Source: Pseudomonas sp. (GTDB taxonomy: Bacteria; Pseudomonadota; Gammaproteobacteria; Pseudomonadales; Pseudomonadaceae). From it: a stretch of DNA of 64,000 bases. Position numbers and translations under genes: made by a program. Below the pieces are notes generated by a model. It saw nothing but the letters and a program-made list of their open reading frames with translations, searched no databases and was not told where the DNA came from. This document shows positions 56,644-64,000 of the stretch, piece by piece. How positions within the stretch are numbered: position 1 is the stretch's first letter; each line of letters opens with the position of its first letter. Location of the stretch: positions 289,556 through 353,555 of the forward strand of contig NZ_JAGIBG010000001.1 in assembly GCF_017744435.1 (NCBI RefSeq), written 5' to 3'.

Positions 56644-56841
56644 ATGCTGATACTCACCCGTAAGGTTGGCGAAAGTATCGTCATCAACGATGACATCAAA
56701 GTCACCATTCTGGGCGTAAAAGGGATGCAGGTGAGGATTGGCATCGATGCACCAAAGGATGTTCAGGTGCACCGTGAAGAAATCTTCAAGCGCATCCAGG
56801 CCGGCAGCCCGGCTCCGGAAAAGCACGACGACCAACACTGA
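56644..56841 (+). CDS. csrA: Carbon storage regulator CsrA/RsmA family
   Basis: A 65-aa Csr[21 protein letters not shown], then [29 protein letters not shown], with the RNA-contacting Leu4, Arg6 and the Arg44 region conserved. It binds GGA motifs in mRNA leaders. Pseudomonads have several paralogues (RsmA, RsmE, RsmI); which this is was not resolved. The 254-bp gap before it contains no gene. GGAGA lies about 8 nt upstream of ATG 56644. Confidence 0.92.
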   Translation: MLILTRKVGESIVINDDIKVTILGVKGMQVRIGIDAPKDVQVHREEIFKRIQAGSPAPEKHDDQH

Positions 56842-56909
56842 CCCGAGCCTCGCTTCAAGCCGCACGGACGCGCTTGATCGAATGGCCGGCGCAAGCCGCA
56901 ACCTGAACC

Positions 56910-57263
56910 TCAGGTGCCGAGCAGCTCGCGCACCTTGGCGATCATTCTGTCCATGTCGAACGGCTTGTCGAAGACCGCAGCGAACAGCTCCGGGCGGCCT
57001 TGGCTGGCCTGGGCGCCGCTCATGAGGATCACCGGCAGGTCAGGTAGCTCCAGTTCGTCGCGAATCGCCCGCACCAGTTCTTCACCATTGAGCACCGGCA
57101 TCATGTAGTCGGTAATCACCAGCTCCACGCGCTTTTCCCTCAGTGCTTCCAGCGCCTTGCGCCCGTTGCTCGCCTTTTCCACCAGAAAGCCTTCGTCCTC
57201 CAGGGCAAAGCCGAGGATATCGGCGATCAGGTATTCGTCATCGACGATCAGGATGGTGTTCAT
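56910..57263 (-). CDS. Stand-alone response regulator (CheY-like receiver)
   Basis: A 117-aa receiver domain without an output domain. The acidic pair DD at 8-9, phospho-acceptor Asp52 (VITDYMMP) and Lys100 (FDKPF) are all in place, so it can be phosphorylated. It is the last gene of an operon with the KaiC-like ATPase and the PAS histidine kinase, its likely phospho-donor. 12 bp separate it from the ATPase gene. Confidence 0.9.
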   Translation of the reverse strand: MNTILIVDDEYLIADILGFALEDEGFLVEKASNGRKALEALREKRVELVITDYMMPVLNGEELVRAIRDELELPDLPVILMSGAQASQGRPELFAAVFDKPFDMDRMIAKVRELLGT

Positions 57264-57275
57264 CGGCAGGCCCCG

Positions 57276-58721
57276 TCAGCCACCCCCTTGCGGTACCGGA
57301 GTACCCGACAGTACGCCGCAGGCACCCTCGAACGCCTTGCGCAGGCTGATGCCCTGCGGCCCGATATGCAATTCGTGCAGCGCGGGGTCGTGATGGCTGT
57401 CGCGGACCTTCAGAATCGACAGCATGCGCCGCAGCTGTGAATCCAGCTCGACGAAGCGCATCAGCATGAGGTTGTCGACGATGCTCGACAGGTCCGGCGC
57501 CGGGGCCGTGATTTCCGACCCGAAAATATCACGCATCTCCCAGGTGAGCATGACGCTGACATCCCGCGCCCTCAGCTCGCCAGCCAGGGCACGGAAGAAG
57601 GCATTGAGCCGCGCCGGTTCGGTCGCCAGGCGGCTGAACGCGCCCAGGCTGTCGATCAGCACGCGCTTGCTGCCCTGCTGCTCGACCTGCTCGAGCAGGC
57701 GCGCGCCCATCTGGTCCAGCAGGCCTTCGGTGGTCGGTTGCCAACATAGTTGCAAGGCACCCGCGCGCTCCTGTGCGGCGAAGTCGTAACCCAGCGATGC
57801 CGCCTTCAGCCGCAGCCTCGCGGGGGGTTCGTAGAAGCCAAAATGCAAGGCCGGCTGTTCGGCGCTGGCAGCCGCCAGAAATGCCAGGCCAAGGGAGGTC
57901 TTGCCGATCCCCGAGGGCCCCATCAATAGGCTGACCGAACCCAGTGTCAGGCCCCCGCCCAGCATTTCATCCAATGCCTCGACGCCCGTGGACACCCGGC
58001 TCAAGGAGGCGCTGCCAAGCTGGCTGGGGTGGCTGTAAAGCGATTCCAGGCGCGGATAGACGTGCATCCCCGTCTCATCGATCAGGCACTCGTGGCGCCC
58101 GGACAACGCCCCGCTGCCCCGCGTCTTGCGCAACTGCACATGGCGCACCGCACGGCTACCGACCAGTTGCTCGCCCAACTCGATCACACCATCGACCATG
58201 GTGTGCTCCGGGCTGTTGTCGTCCAGGCGGGCGCTGGTCAGCAGCAGCACGGTACAACCCGCGAATGCCGCATGGCCCTGCAATTCCGAGACGAACTTCT
58301 TGGTATCCAGCGCCGTTTCCGCACGCACCCGGGCATTGAGCACGCCATCGACGATGAGCAGGCTCGCCTGCTGCTTGCCGATTTCCTGGCGCAGCAGTTT
58401 GACCACCGCATCCAGCCCTTCCTGTTCAAGGGTATCGAAGGCGCTGACGAACTGGATCTGGTCACCGACCATGCCTGGATCGAAGAACGCAAGGGTCGCC
58501 AGGTACTGGAACAAGCGCTCATGAGACTCGCTGAGCAAGGTCGCTACCAGCACCTTGCCCCCGTCACGCACATGGCCGCAGGCCAACTGGTTGGCCAGGA
58601 TGGTCTTGCCCGCACCGGGCGGCCCCTGAACGATGTAGGAAGCGCCCGCGACCAGACCGCCCTTGAGCAGCGCATCAAGCCCTTCGATCCCCGTGACCAG
58701 CCGTTTGAGTGCCTGCACCAT
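57276..58721 (-). CDS. KaiC-like double-RecA ATPase
   Basis: A 481-aa protein with two RecA-like KaiC domains. Domain 1 has Walker A GPPGAGKT (33-40) and Walker B LLIVDG (121-126); domain 2 has GPSGIGKT (268-275) and VLIDSL (354-359), followed by the KaiC-style ILKVRDSHHD near 436. The paired catalytic Glu-Glu of cyanobacterial KaiC is not conserved (SES and EPP here). It lies between a histidine kinase and a receiver; no kaiA or kaiB is present. A clock-like or ATP-gated signalling role is inference. ATG 58721 is preferred over the GTG/ATG upstream. Confidence 0.85.
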   Translation of the reverse strand: MVQALKRLVTGIEGLDALLKGGLVAGASYIVQGPPGAGKTILANQLACGHVRDGGKVLVATLLSESHERLFQYLATLAFFDPGMVGDQIQFVSAFDTLEQEGLDAVVKLLRQEIGKQQASLLIVDGVLNARVRAETALDTKKFVSELQGHAAFAGCTVLLLTSARLDDNSPEHTMVDGVIELGEQLVGSRAVRHVQLRKTRGSGALSGRHECLIDETGMHVYPRLESLYSHPSQLGSASLSRVSTGVEALDEMLGGGLTLGSVSLLMGPSGIGKTSLGLAFLAAASAEQPALHFGFYEPPARLRLKAASLGYDFAAQERAGALQLCWQPTTEGLLDQMGARLLEQVEQQGSKRVLIDSLGAFSRLATEPARLNAFFRALAGELRARDVSVMLTWEMRDIFGSEITAPAPDLSSIVDNLMLMRFVELDSQLRRMLSILKVRDSHHDPALHELHIGPQGISLRKAFEGACGVLSGTPVPQGGG

Positions 58722-58726
58722 GATCG

Positions 58727-59887
58727 TTACCTGTCGTCTTGTGCCCCCGCATCGGGCTGATAGGCCGGCAGATACAGGCGCATGCACGTGCCCTGGCCGG
58801 GCGTGCTTTCGACAGTGATGGCGCCATTGCTCTGCTTGGCAAAGCCGTAGACCTGGCTGAGGCCAAGGCCGGTGCCCTTGCCGAAAGGCTTGGTGGTGAA
58901 GAACGGCTCGAAGATGCGCGGCAGCACCAGCGGGTCGATACCGTCGCCGCTGTCATTCACTTCGAAGCACACGAACGTGCCGTGCAGCTCCTCCACTTCG
59001 CCTGCCAGATCGACCGTGAGCACCGCCAGGTCTATCGTGCCCCGCTCACCGATCGCATCGCGCGCATTGAACAGCAGGTTGAGCAGGACCATCTGCAACT
59101 GCCCGGTGTCCACCTCGATCAGCGGAAGATCAGGCTGCAGGTACTCCAGCAGCTCGATCTCACGCGGCAGCGCATGTTCCAGCAGGCCACGCGTGGATGC
59201 CAGCAGCCTGGCCGGGGCGACCAGCGAGACATCGAGTTGCCGGTGACGGGCGAAGCTGAGCAGTTGCTGAGTCAGCTCGGTGCCGCGCTGCCCGGCATCG
59301 AGGATGTGCTCGAGCATGCGCTGCACCCGCGCCGGGTCCTGGCTGGCCTGCGCCAGGCGCGCGGAGTTGATGATGATGGTCAGCAGGTTGTTGAAGTCAT
59401 GCGCCAGGCCGCCGGTGAGCTGGCCCAGTGCTTCGAGCTTCTGCGCCTGGAACAGCTGGGCGCGCACGGCGTCGAGCTGCAGCGCCGATTCGCGCCGGTC
59501 GGTGATATCACGGGTGACCTTGGCCAGGCCGACGATCTGCCCCTGTTCGTCGCGGATCACATCCAGCGCGGCCAGGGCCCAGAACTGCGTGCCGTCCTTG
59601 CGTACGCGCCAGCCTTCGTCTTGCGCCACACCCTGCTCCAAGGCCTGCTTGAGCAGGCGCTCCGGGCGCCCTTCGGCACAATCCTGAGGGGTGAAGAACA
59701 GCGAGAAATGCCGGCCTATGACTTCTTCGGCGCGGTAGCCCTTGATCCGTTGGGCACCGGCGTTCCAGGACACCACATGGCCGGTGGGGTCGAGCATGTA
59801 GATGGCGTAGTCCACCACCGATTGCACCAGCTGCTCATAGCGGCTGGCGGGCATGACCGGGTGATCGATACAGTCGGCTGAAACCAT
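58727..59887 (-). CDS. PAS-domain sensor histidine kinase
   Basis: A 386-aa soluble hybrid-less kinase. A PAS domain (about 15-135: [20 protein letters not shown]...[20 protein letters not shown]) senses a ligand or redox state; HisKA with [11 protein letters not shown] places phospho-His at about 163; an HATPase domain with N-box ([14 protein letters not shown]), G1 (DSGDGI) and G2 (GKGTGLGLS) follows. There are no membrane segments. GGAG 5-6 nt upstream supports ATG 59887. The KaiC-like gene begins 5 bp after its stop. Confidence 0.92.
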   Translation of the reverse strand: MVSADCIDHPVMPASRYEQLVQSVVDYAIYMLDPTGHVVSWNAGAQRIKGYRAEEVIGRHFSLFFTPQDCAEGRPERLLKQALEQGVAQDEGWRVRKDGTQFWALAALDVIRDEQGQIVGLAKVTRDITDRRESALQLDAVRAQLFQAQKLEALGQLTGGLAHDFNNLLTIIINSARLAQASQDPARVQRMLEHILDAGQRGTELTQQLLSFARHRQLDVSLVAPARLLASTRGLLEHALPREIELLEYLQPDLPLIEVDTGQLQMVLLNLLFNARDAIGERGTIDLAVLTVDLAGEVEELHGTFVCFEVNDSGDGIDPLVLPRIFEPFFTTKPFGKGTGLGLSQVYGFAKQSNGAITVESTPGQGTCMRLYLPAYQPDAGAQDDR

Positions 59888-59971
59888 GCGAACTCCACAG
59901 GCACAGCAGGAGGGACCTGATTAGCTTAGCCAAGCGTACCCTTCTGCAACAGCGTGCGCTGCAACAGATTG

Positions 59972-60256
59972 TCAACGCTCGGGTTCGACCATGACCGGGC
60001 TGATTCGCCGCGGCATCGCCACTTTCAGCAGCCACAGGCCCACCAGCAATATCAGGCCACCACCTGCCAGCGCCATCAAGCGTTGCGGTTGCGGGTGCTC
60101 GGCATCGAAACCGAGCATCAGCAGGTAGCCACCGAGGGTGATCAGGCTGAGGTACAGAAAAGCGCCCATCAGCAACACCTGCGCGAACAGCAGGCGCCAG
60201 AACAACCGAGGGCGAACAGTGCGCCCGGGAAGCGCCGGGGGAGTGGCCTGGGACAT
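59972..60256 (-). CDS. Small membrane protein, 94 aa
   Basis: Two hydrophobic segments (LFWRLLFAQVLLMGAFLYLSLITLGGYLLML, then LMALAGGGLILLVGLWLLKVA) and a basic C-terminal tail. ATG 60256 (MSQATPPALPG) was chosen; an alternative TTG at 60283 has no better ribosome site. No family recognised. Its 3' end lies 84 bp from the start of the histidine kinase operon on the same strand. Confidence 0.6.
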   Translation of the reverse strand: MSQATPPALPGRTVRPRLFWRLLFAQVLLMGAFLYLSLITLGGYLLMLGFDAEHPQPQRLMALAGGGLILLVGLWLLKVAMPRRISPVMVEPER

Positions 60257-60460
60257 GGCATCAAACTCGTTGGATCCAATCAAGTGAGCAACAGTGGCTT
60301 AATGACAGCAAGGTGTCAATTGCCCATTCGATCGACGCCCTCATTCCTATGATCATAGGTGCTGCGATTGACTCAACTATAACAATGGGTTATAAAGCGC
60401 ACTTGATTGTCAGGCCCTTCTGCCTAGAAGCGCGCCGGTCCATGCGACCCTGTCAAGCGT

Positions 60461-60545
60461 GCGAGTGTGGTGGAATTGGTATACACAGCAGACTTAAAAT
60501 CTGTCGGCGTGAGCCTTGCGGGTTCGAGTCCCGCCACTCGCACCA
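60461..60545 (+). tRNA. tRNA-Leu (anticodon TAA)
   Basis: An 85-nt tRNA with acceptor GCGAGTG/CACTCGC, encoded ACCA, a long variable arm (GGCGTGAGCCT type), anticodon loop CTTAAAA giving TAA (reads UUA/UUG), and T-loop TTCGAGT. A terminator follows at 60556. Confidence 0.95.
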
Positions 60546-60555
60546 AACTCCTTTG

Positions 60556-60581
60556 AAAAGGCGCCCTTGCGGCGCCTTTTT
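60556..60581 (+). terminator. Terminator after tRNA-Leu
   Basis: AAAAGGCGCC-CTTGC-GGCGCCTTTTT, 11 nt after the tRNA 3' end. Confidence 0.92.
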
Positions 60582-60649
60582 GCTGCCCGACAGCAATCCC
60601 CCGCGCACCTGCTAGAGTGGAGCTTGTCCCCATCCACCGGTATGCCGCC

Positions 60650-61063
60650 ATGCGCTACTCCCTGTTCGATGGTCAACGCGACATCATCCTTCTGATCGCC
60701 CGCGTGCTGCTCATGACCCTCTTCGTCCTTTCCGGCTGGGCCAAACTGACCGGCTTCGAAGGCACGGTCGGCTACATGACCTCACTGGGCGCCCCTGCCC
60801 CGATGCTGGCGGCAGCGGTTGCGGTGATCATGGAATTCATTGTCGGCATCCTGCTGATCCTGGGCTTCTACACTCGCCCGCTGGCCTTCCTGTTTGCCCT
60901 GTTCGTGCTGGGGACCGGACTGCTTGGCCATCCGTTCTGGAACATGGTTGACCCGGAGCGCGCCGCCAACATGACCCAGTTCCTGAAAAACCTCAGCATC
61001 TGCGGCGGCCTGCTGGTGCTGGCGGTCAGCGGCCCAGGGCGCTTCTCGGTCGACGGGCGCTGA
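60650..61063 (+). CDS. DoxX-family membrane protein
   Basis: A 137-aa DoxX/DoxD-like protein with four membrane segments (first IILLIARVLLMTLFVLSGWAKL). Conserved FVLSGWAKLTGF and GHPFWNMVDPERAANMTQFLKNLSI (part HPFWNM) fit the DoxX group linked to redox or thiol metabolism, where function is poorly defined. ATG 60650 is preferred over the longer 60617. It converges with the acidic protein gene (1 bp between stops). Confidence 0.85.
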   Translation: MRYSLFDGQRDIILLIARVLLMTLFVLSGWAKLTGFEGTVGYMTSLGAPAPMLAAAVAVIMEFIVGILLILGFYTRPLAFLFALFVLGTGLLGHPFWNMVDPERAANMTQFLKNLSICGGLLVLAVSGPGRFSVDGR

Positions 61064-61064
61064 T

Positions 61065-61259
61065 TCAGTCGTCCAGGTCGTCGTGCCAGGCTGGGTGATC
61101 GCGCTCTTCGTCATCGAGGTCATCCAGCAGCTCTTCGTCCTCCTCGACTTCGTCCTCGGCGCCCTGGGCATCCGCTTCAGGGTCGAAGTCTTCATAGAGA
61201 AATTCGTGATCGAGCAGGTGATCGTGCTCGGGTTCGTGCAGGTCGTCTTCGTCGCGCAT
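61065..61259 (-). CDS. Very acidic small protein, 64 aa
   Basis: The protein is mostly Asp, Glu and His (MRDEDDLHEPEHDHLLDHEF, later EVEEDEELLDDLDDEERDH), so strongly negative, perhaps disordered and metal-binding. AGGAG 6 nt upstream of ATG 61259 is a good start. No family recognised; similar acidic small proteins are common in pseudomonads. It converges with doxX. Confidence 0.65.
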   Translation of the reverse strand: MRDEDDLHEPEHDHLLDHEFLYEDFDPEADAQGAEDEVEEDEELLDDLDDEERDHPAWHDDLDD

Positions 61260-61383
61260 GGTGGCTCCTGGAAATCTGGCACGCCTGTATAGGCGCATCG
61301 TTGGCGATGGTCAATGGATTGCGGTTAATCCTGACTTAACCAGCAGGCCTCAGCCTGGCATCCCTCCCTTCAAAACGTTCGTT

Positions 61384-61409
61384 GCCCGCCTACATGGTGG
61401 GCTTTTTTT
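61384..61409 (+). terminator. Terminator A in a gene-free region
   Basis: GCCCGCC-TACAT-GGTGGGC followed by TTTTTTT. First of three evenly spaced intrinsic terminators (next at 61505 and 61625). No protein gene feeds into it on this strand. Confidence 0.85.
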
Positions 61410-61504
61410 CGCTCATGAAGGGTGACGACACGCTATCAACGTGAACTTCACGAGTTCATGACAAGCGCTTTGGCACTCTGACGCTGCTCCGAACGTTCTT
61501 TAGG

Positions 61505-61535
61505 ACCCGCCACTGGTTGGCGGGTTTTTCTTTTT
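61505..61535 (+). terminator. Terminator B in a gene-free region
   Basis: ACCCGCCA-CTGGT-TGGCGGGT then TTTTCTTTTT, starting 121 bp after terminator A. A GAACGTTCTT dyad precedes it. Confidence 0.85.
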
Positions 61536-61624
61536 CCGGCAATTGGAAATGTGTTCGGAAGGTTGTCGCATTCTTTGCCTGAGCGCACACAGGCGAGACC
61601 CTCGTCGCCAGAAAACCCTGACAA

Positions 61625-61652
61625 AGCCCGGCCCTGCGCCGGGCTTTTCTTT
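61625..61652 (+). terminator. Terminator C in a gene-free region
   Basis: AGCCCGGC-CCTGC-GCCGGGCT then TTTCTTT, 120 bp after terminator B. The 95-nt intervals between the three contain no ORF with a ribosome site and may be short RNAs. The remainder of the 616-bp gap from 61260 holds the promoter and leader of the PL7 gene. Confidence 0.85.
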
Positions 61653-61716
61653 GGCTGCCACCTGCAGACCTGAGCCACTTTCTTACCTGTCATCACGCTT
61701 TACGTAACTGCAGGGT

Positions 61717-61744
61717 TTGAAAAAATATCATCTGGCGATACTGT
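61717..61744 (+). promoter_or_regulatory. Putative promoter of the PL7 gene
   Basis: TTGAAA (61717-61722), 16 bp, TACTGT (61739-61744). The -10 overlaps the LexA-like box exactly as in the DUF1654 promoter. Confidence 0.5.
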
Positions 61745-61756
61745 ACATTCATACAG
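61741..61756. promoter_or_regulatory. LexA (SOS) box candidate upstream of the PL7 lyase
   Basis: CTGTACATTCATACAG matches CTGT-N8-ACAG; its arms and the flanking T(A)CTGTAC pattern agree with the box at 34766, 119 bp before the PL7 start. Confidence 0.65.
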
Positions 61757-61875
61757 TTTTTCGTATTCCAAATCATCCGCCTGCGCATTCACGAGTGCCC
61801 AGCCGGATGCGGAGGAATGCATCGCGGTTGGAAGGCAATCGTGCCAGGCCAATGGTTTTATCGTCAGGAGTATTT

Positions 61876-62550
61876 ATGACCGTAAACATCAGCAATCTAA
61901 CGATCGCTACCCCGGTGGCAGTCTCTTCAACGAACCCTGTCGCGCTTGAACTCAATGGCGCCGAAGCCATCGCTGAGTTCCCGAGCGTGGTGAAGGTGCT
62001 CAGCGACGGCTCGGTTCAGTTCACGGCACCGACCAAAGGGGCTTCGAGCAAGAGCACCCACAGAACCCGTTGCGAGTGGTCGGAGACACAGAACTGGACG
62101 TTGGGCAGCGCCCCGGACCACTGGAATCGCCAGACCATGACCCTGACCAAGGTCAACTCGGCGCAGAAGGTCGTCGTCAGCCAGATGCACGTCAGGGGGG
62201 ACGACAGCCCGCCAGTGAAGGTGTTCTGGAACAAGGGCAACATCACCCTGGGTTTCCGGGCGTCCTACAACCAGAGCAACCCGGTGAACAGCACCCTCCT
62301 GCAGGGCGTGCCGCTCGGCACGAAATTCGACGTGATCATTCACGCCACCTCTGCGGGTGTGGTCAAGGTGACCGCCCGGTGCAACGGCGTCTCCAGAACA
62401 TCGAGTGAACTGCAGCTCGACGACAGCTGGGACACTCGCCTGTTCGAATTCCATGGTGGGATCTACAACCAGGTCGACTACACCGATGCGACGCCGGCCG
62501 ATGAGGGCTCGGTGTGCATCATCAGCGCGCTTTCGCTCAGCCATGGCTGA
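61876..62550 (+). CDS. Polysaccharide lyase family 7 (alginate lyase-like) protein
   Basis: A 224-aa PL7-fold protein. Q103-M-H105 corresponds to the QIH motif, VPLGTKFDVIIHATSAGVVKV fits the middle strands, and FEFHGGIYNQV (190-200, Tyr197) corresponds to YFKAGxY. The usual RSELR motif is instead HRTRCEW (62-68), with its acidic and basic positions exchanged, so substrate choice may differ from alginate. There is no signal peptide visible, so it would be cytoplasmic unless released otherwise. AGGAG 5 nt upstream of ATG 61876. A LexA-like box lies in its promoter. Confidence 0.75.
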   Translation: MTVNISNLTIATPVAVSSTNPVALELNGAEAIAEFPSVVKVLSDGSVQFTAPTKGASSKSTHRTRCEWSETQNWTLGSAPDHWNRQTMTLTKVNSAQKVVVSQMHVRGDDSPPVKVFWNKGNITLGFRASYNQSNPVNSTLLQGVPLGTKFDVIIHATSAGVVKVTARCNGVSRTSSELQLDDSWDTRLFEFHGGIYNQVDYTDATPADEGSVCIISALSLSHG

Positions 62551-62565
62551 ACGCCGGGCAAAATG

Positions 62566-62600
62566 AAAAAACCCCGCAGATTTTCATCTGCGGGGCTTTC
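62566..62600. terminator. Bidirectional terminator after the PL7 gene and tRNA-Cys
   Basis: CCCCGCAGAT-TTTC-ATCTGCGGGG with an A-run before and CTTTC after; it serves the plus-strand PL7 gene and, on the minus strand with T-run, the tRNA-Cys transcript. Confidence 0.88.
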
Positions 62601-62606
62601 GAATGG

Positions 62607-62680
62607 TGGAGGCCGAGGTCGGAATCGAACCGGCGTAGACGGATTTGCAATCCGGAGCATAACCACTTTGCTACTCGGCC
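62607..62680 (-). tRNA. tRNA-Cys (anticodon GCA)
   Basis: A 74-nt cloverleaf, acceptor GGCCGAG/CTCGGCC with TCCA encoded, anticodon loop TTGCAAA giving GCA, T-loop TTCGATT. A terminator lies on its downstream side. Confidence 0.95.
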
Positions 62681-62833
62681 TCAAAGTTCGGATCTAGCAG
62701 CTTTCGCCTTGCTATCCCCTTGAAACACCGCACCTTTTCAAGGTTTGCTGCGTTTCGATGGGCGCCATTATGTCCGCATTCCTTTCACCTTGCAACCCCC
62801 TGAACGAAAAAAAATTTCAACGGGTTCAAGGTG

Positions 62834-63853
62834 TTAGCGCAAGCGCCCGAGTTTACTCCACAAACCTACCACGGTGTTCTCAACAGTGCCGCTGGCCGCC
62901 ATGCCGATACGCTCCTGCAAACTCTTGCGCTCGGCATAGTGCAGGTGGAACAGGTTGGCCGTGCGGGCGCGGTCGCTGAGGTACTCGTCACTGGTCTGCA
63001 GTGCATCGACCAGCTTGCGGTTCAAGGCGGCAACACCTAGCCAGACCTCACCGGTGGCGACCTCATCGATGTGCAGCTGCGGGCGGTAGCGGGCCACGAA
63101 GTCCTTGAACAGCTGGTGGGTGATGTCCAGGTCTTCCTGGAACTTTTCCCGGCCCTTCTCGGTGTTCTCGCCAAATACGGTCAGGGTGCGCTTGTACTCG
63201 CCAGCGGTCAGCACTTCGAAATCGATGTCGTGCTTCTTCAACAAGCGGTTGACGTTGGGCAACTGCGCCACCACACCGATCGAACCCAGCACGGCGAATG
63301 GCGCGCTGACGATCTTCTCGCCGATGCAAGCCATCATGTAACCGCCGCTGGCCGCGACCTTGTCGATGCACACGGTGAGCGGGATGCCGGCCTGACGGAT
63401 GCGCGCCAGCTGCGAAGCTGCCAGGCCATAGCTGTGCACCAGGCCGCCGCCGCTTTCCAGGCGCAGCACCACTTCATCGCGTGGGGTGGCCAGGGTCAGC
63501 AGTGCGGTGATCTCGTTGCGCAGGCTTTCGGTGGCGGAAGCCTTGATATCACCGTCGAAGTCGAGCACGAACACTCGGCCCTTCTCTTCGGCCTTGCCCT
63601 TTTTCTGCTGTTTCTCCGCCTTGGCCTGCTGCTTGCGCAGGGCCTTGAGCTGGGCCTTGTCGAGCAGGCCGCTTTCCAGGCGCTCACGCAGCTCTTTATA
63701 GAATTCGTTGAGGCGGGTGACCTGCAACTGCCCACCGGCCTTGCGCCGCCCCTTGCCGCGCAAACCGGCGATGGCGGACAACACCACCAGGATGGCAATC
63801 ACCAGGGTGGCGGTTTTGGCGAGAAAGCTTGCGTATTCGGCAAGAAACTCCAC
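62834..63853 (-). CDS. sohB: Inner-membrane protease SohB
   Basis: A 339-aa S49-family peptidase. One N-terminal membrane segment (ATLVIAILVVLSAIAGL), a Lys-rich linker (residues 60-90), and a catalytic domain with VVLRLESGGGLVHSYGLAAS, the nucleophile in KVAASGGYMMACIGEKI (Ser about 182) and the general-base Lys in a later segment. It belongs to the SohB/SppA group of signal-peptide or membrane-protein peptidases. Its start at 63853 leaves 147 bp of non-coding sequence to the window end. Confidence 0.92.
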   Translation of the reverse strand: MEFLAEYASFLAKTATLVIAILVVLSAIAGLRGKGRRKAGGQLQVTRLNEFYKELRERLESGLLDKAQLKALRKQQAKAEKQQKKGKAEEKGRVFVLDFDGDIKASATESLRNEITALLTLATPRDEVVLRLESGGGLVHSYGLAASQLARIRQAGIPLTVCIDKVAASGGYMMACIGEKIVSAPFAVLGSIGVVAQLPNVNRLLKKHDIDFEVLTAGEYKRTLTVFGENTEKGREKFQEDLDITHQLFKDFVARYRPQLHIDEVATGEVWLGVAALNRKLVDALQTSDEYLSDRARTANLFHLHYAERKSLQERIGMAASGTVENTVVGLWSKLGRLR

Positions 63854-64000
63854 GTTGACTCCTTATGAACCTGCGCCAGATCGGCGCGAAACTGTTGCAA
63901 GCATACCGTTGCGCCGGTGCCCTCGCCAGCCGAGGTAAACGCTGGCAACACAGTTCAAACAACCTTTTCAAACGCTTGTATGTTTTTTCGTTGACAGCCT

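Overview
The window reads as chromosomal DNA of a fluorescent Pseudomonas, most likely of the P. putida group. Supporting points are the high GC, the thrS-infC-rpmI-rplT-pheS-pheT-ihfA-merR-tRNA-Pro block, a single rbs operon with a periplasmic nucleoside hydrolase, Pseudomonas-type DUF1654, DUF3077 and DUF6124 proteins, and many REP-type palindromes with cores such as TGTGGGAGCGGG. The species call comes from recognising families and gene order, not from a database search.

Layout. 1-8 kb: an esterase-like protein cut by the window edge, a TerB/DUF533 protein, a small membrane protein, a ProQ/FinO-type RNA-binding protein, glutaminase, a Bax-inhibitor-1-type membrane protein, a RecF/SMC-like ATPase, then an FAD monooxygenase - DUF2783 - MFS operon (to 9.6 kb). 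9.6-13.4 kb: a 119-bp tandem REP array, and an amino-acid permease and a PhyH dioxygenase divergent from a LysR regulator. 13.7-17 kb: a LuxR-type regulator, a structured leader ahead of small DUF6124 and DUF3077 genes, an HNH endonuclease in an AT-rich patch carrying an ssrA-3'-like fragment, and tRNA-Pro. 17-24.3 kb: the translation/IHF block, all on the minus strand. 24.6-33.2 kb: a small secreted protein, a cold-shock protein, an I78 inhibitor lipoprotein, and the ribose operon (rbsBACRKD plus nucleoside hydrolase) with a LacI-type operator. 33.4-36.6 kb: a large REP hairpin, periplasmic glutaminase-asparaginase, DUF1654 behind a LexA-like box, an HD protein, a SPOR lipoprotein and two near-identical tRNA-Val units. 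36.8-48.6 kb: a PuuB-like oxidase, a C39-like lipoprotein lacking its catalytic residues, TerC, NhaR, SstT, YceH, AhpF, AhpC, glutathione reductase and GalU. 48.7-60.3 kb: a TsdBA-like dihaem cytochrome pair, DUF1883 and nitronate monooxygenase genes, modABC behind a ModE-like palindrome, topoisomerase IB, CsrA, and a histidine kinase - KaiC-like ATPase - response regulator operon. 60.4-64 kb: tRNA-Leu, DoxX, an acidic small protein, three evenly spaced terminators, a PL7 polysaccharide lyase behind a LexA-like box, tRNA-Cys and SohB.

How genes work together. The periplasmic nucleoside hydrolase should release ribose that RbsB captures and RbsACKD import and phosphorylate under RbsR. AhpC/AhpF and Gor are peroxide and thiol defences, with an OxyR-like site before ahpC. 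ModABC supplies molybdate.

The points most worth a second look are the near-perfect three-way-junction leader before the DUF6124/DUF3077 genes, the two LexA-like boxes with the same promoter geometry before DUF1654 and the PL7 lyase, the KaiC-like signalling operon, the degenerate C39 protein, the row of three terminators at 61.4-61.65 kb, and the HNH/ssrA-like scar next to tRNA-Pro. No CRISPR array, transposase, rRNA or replication origin was seen.
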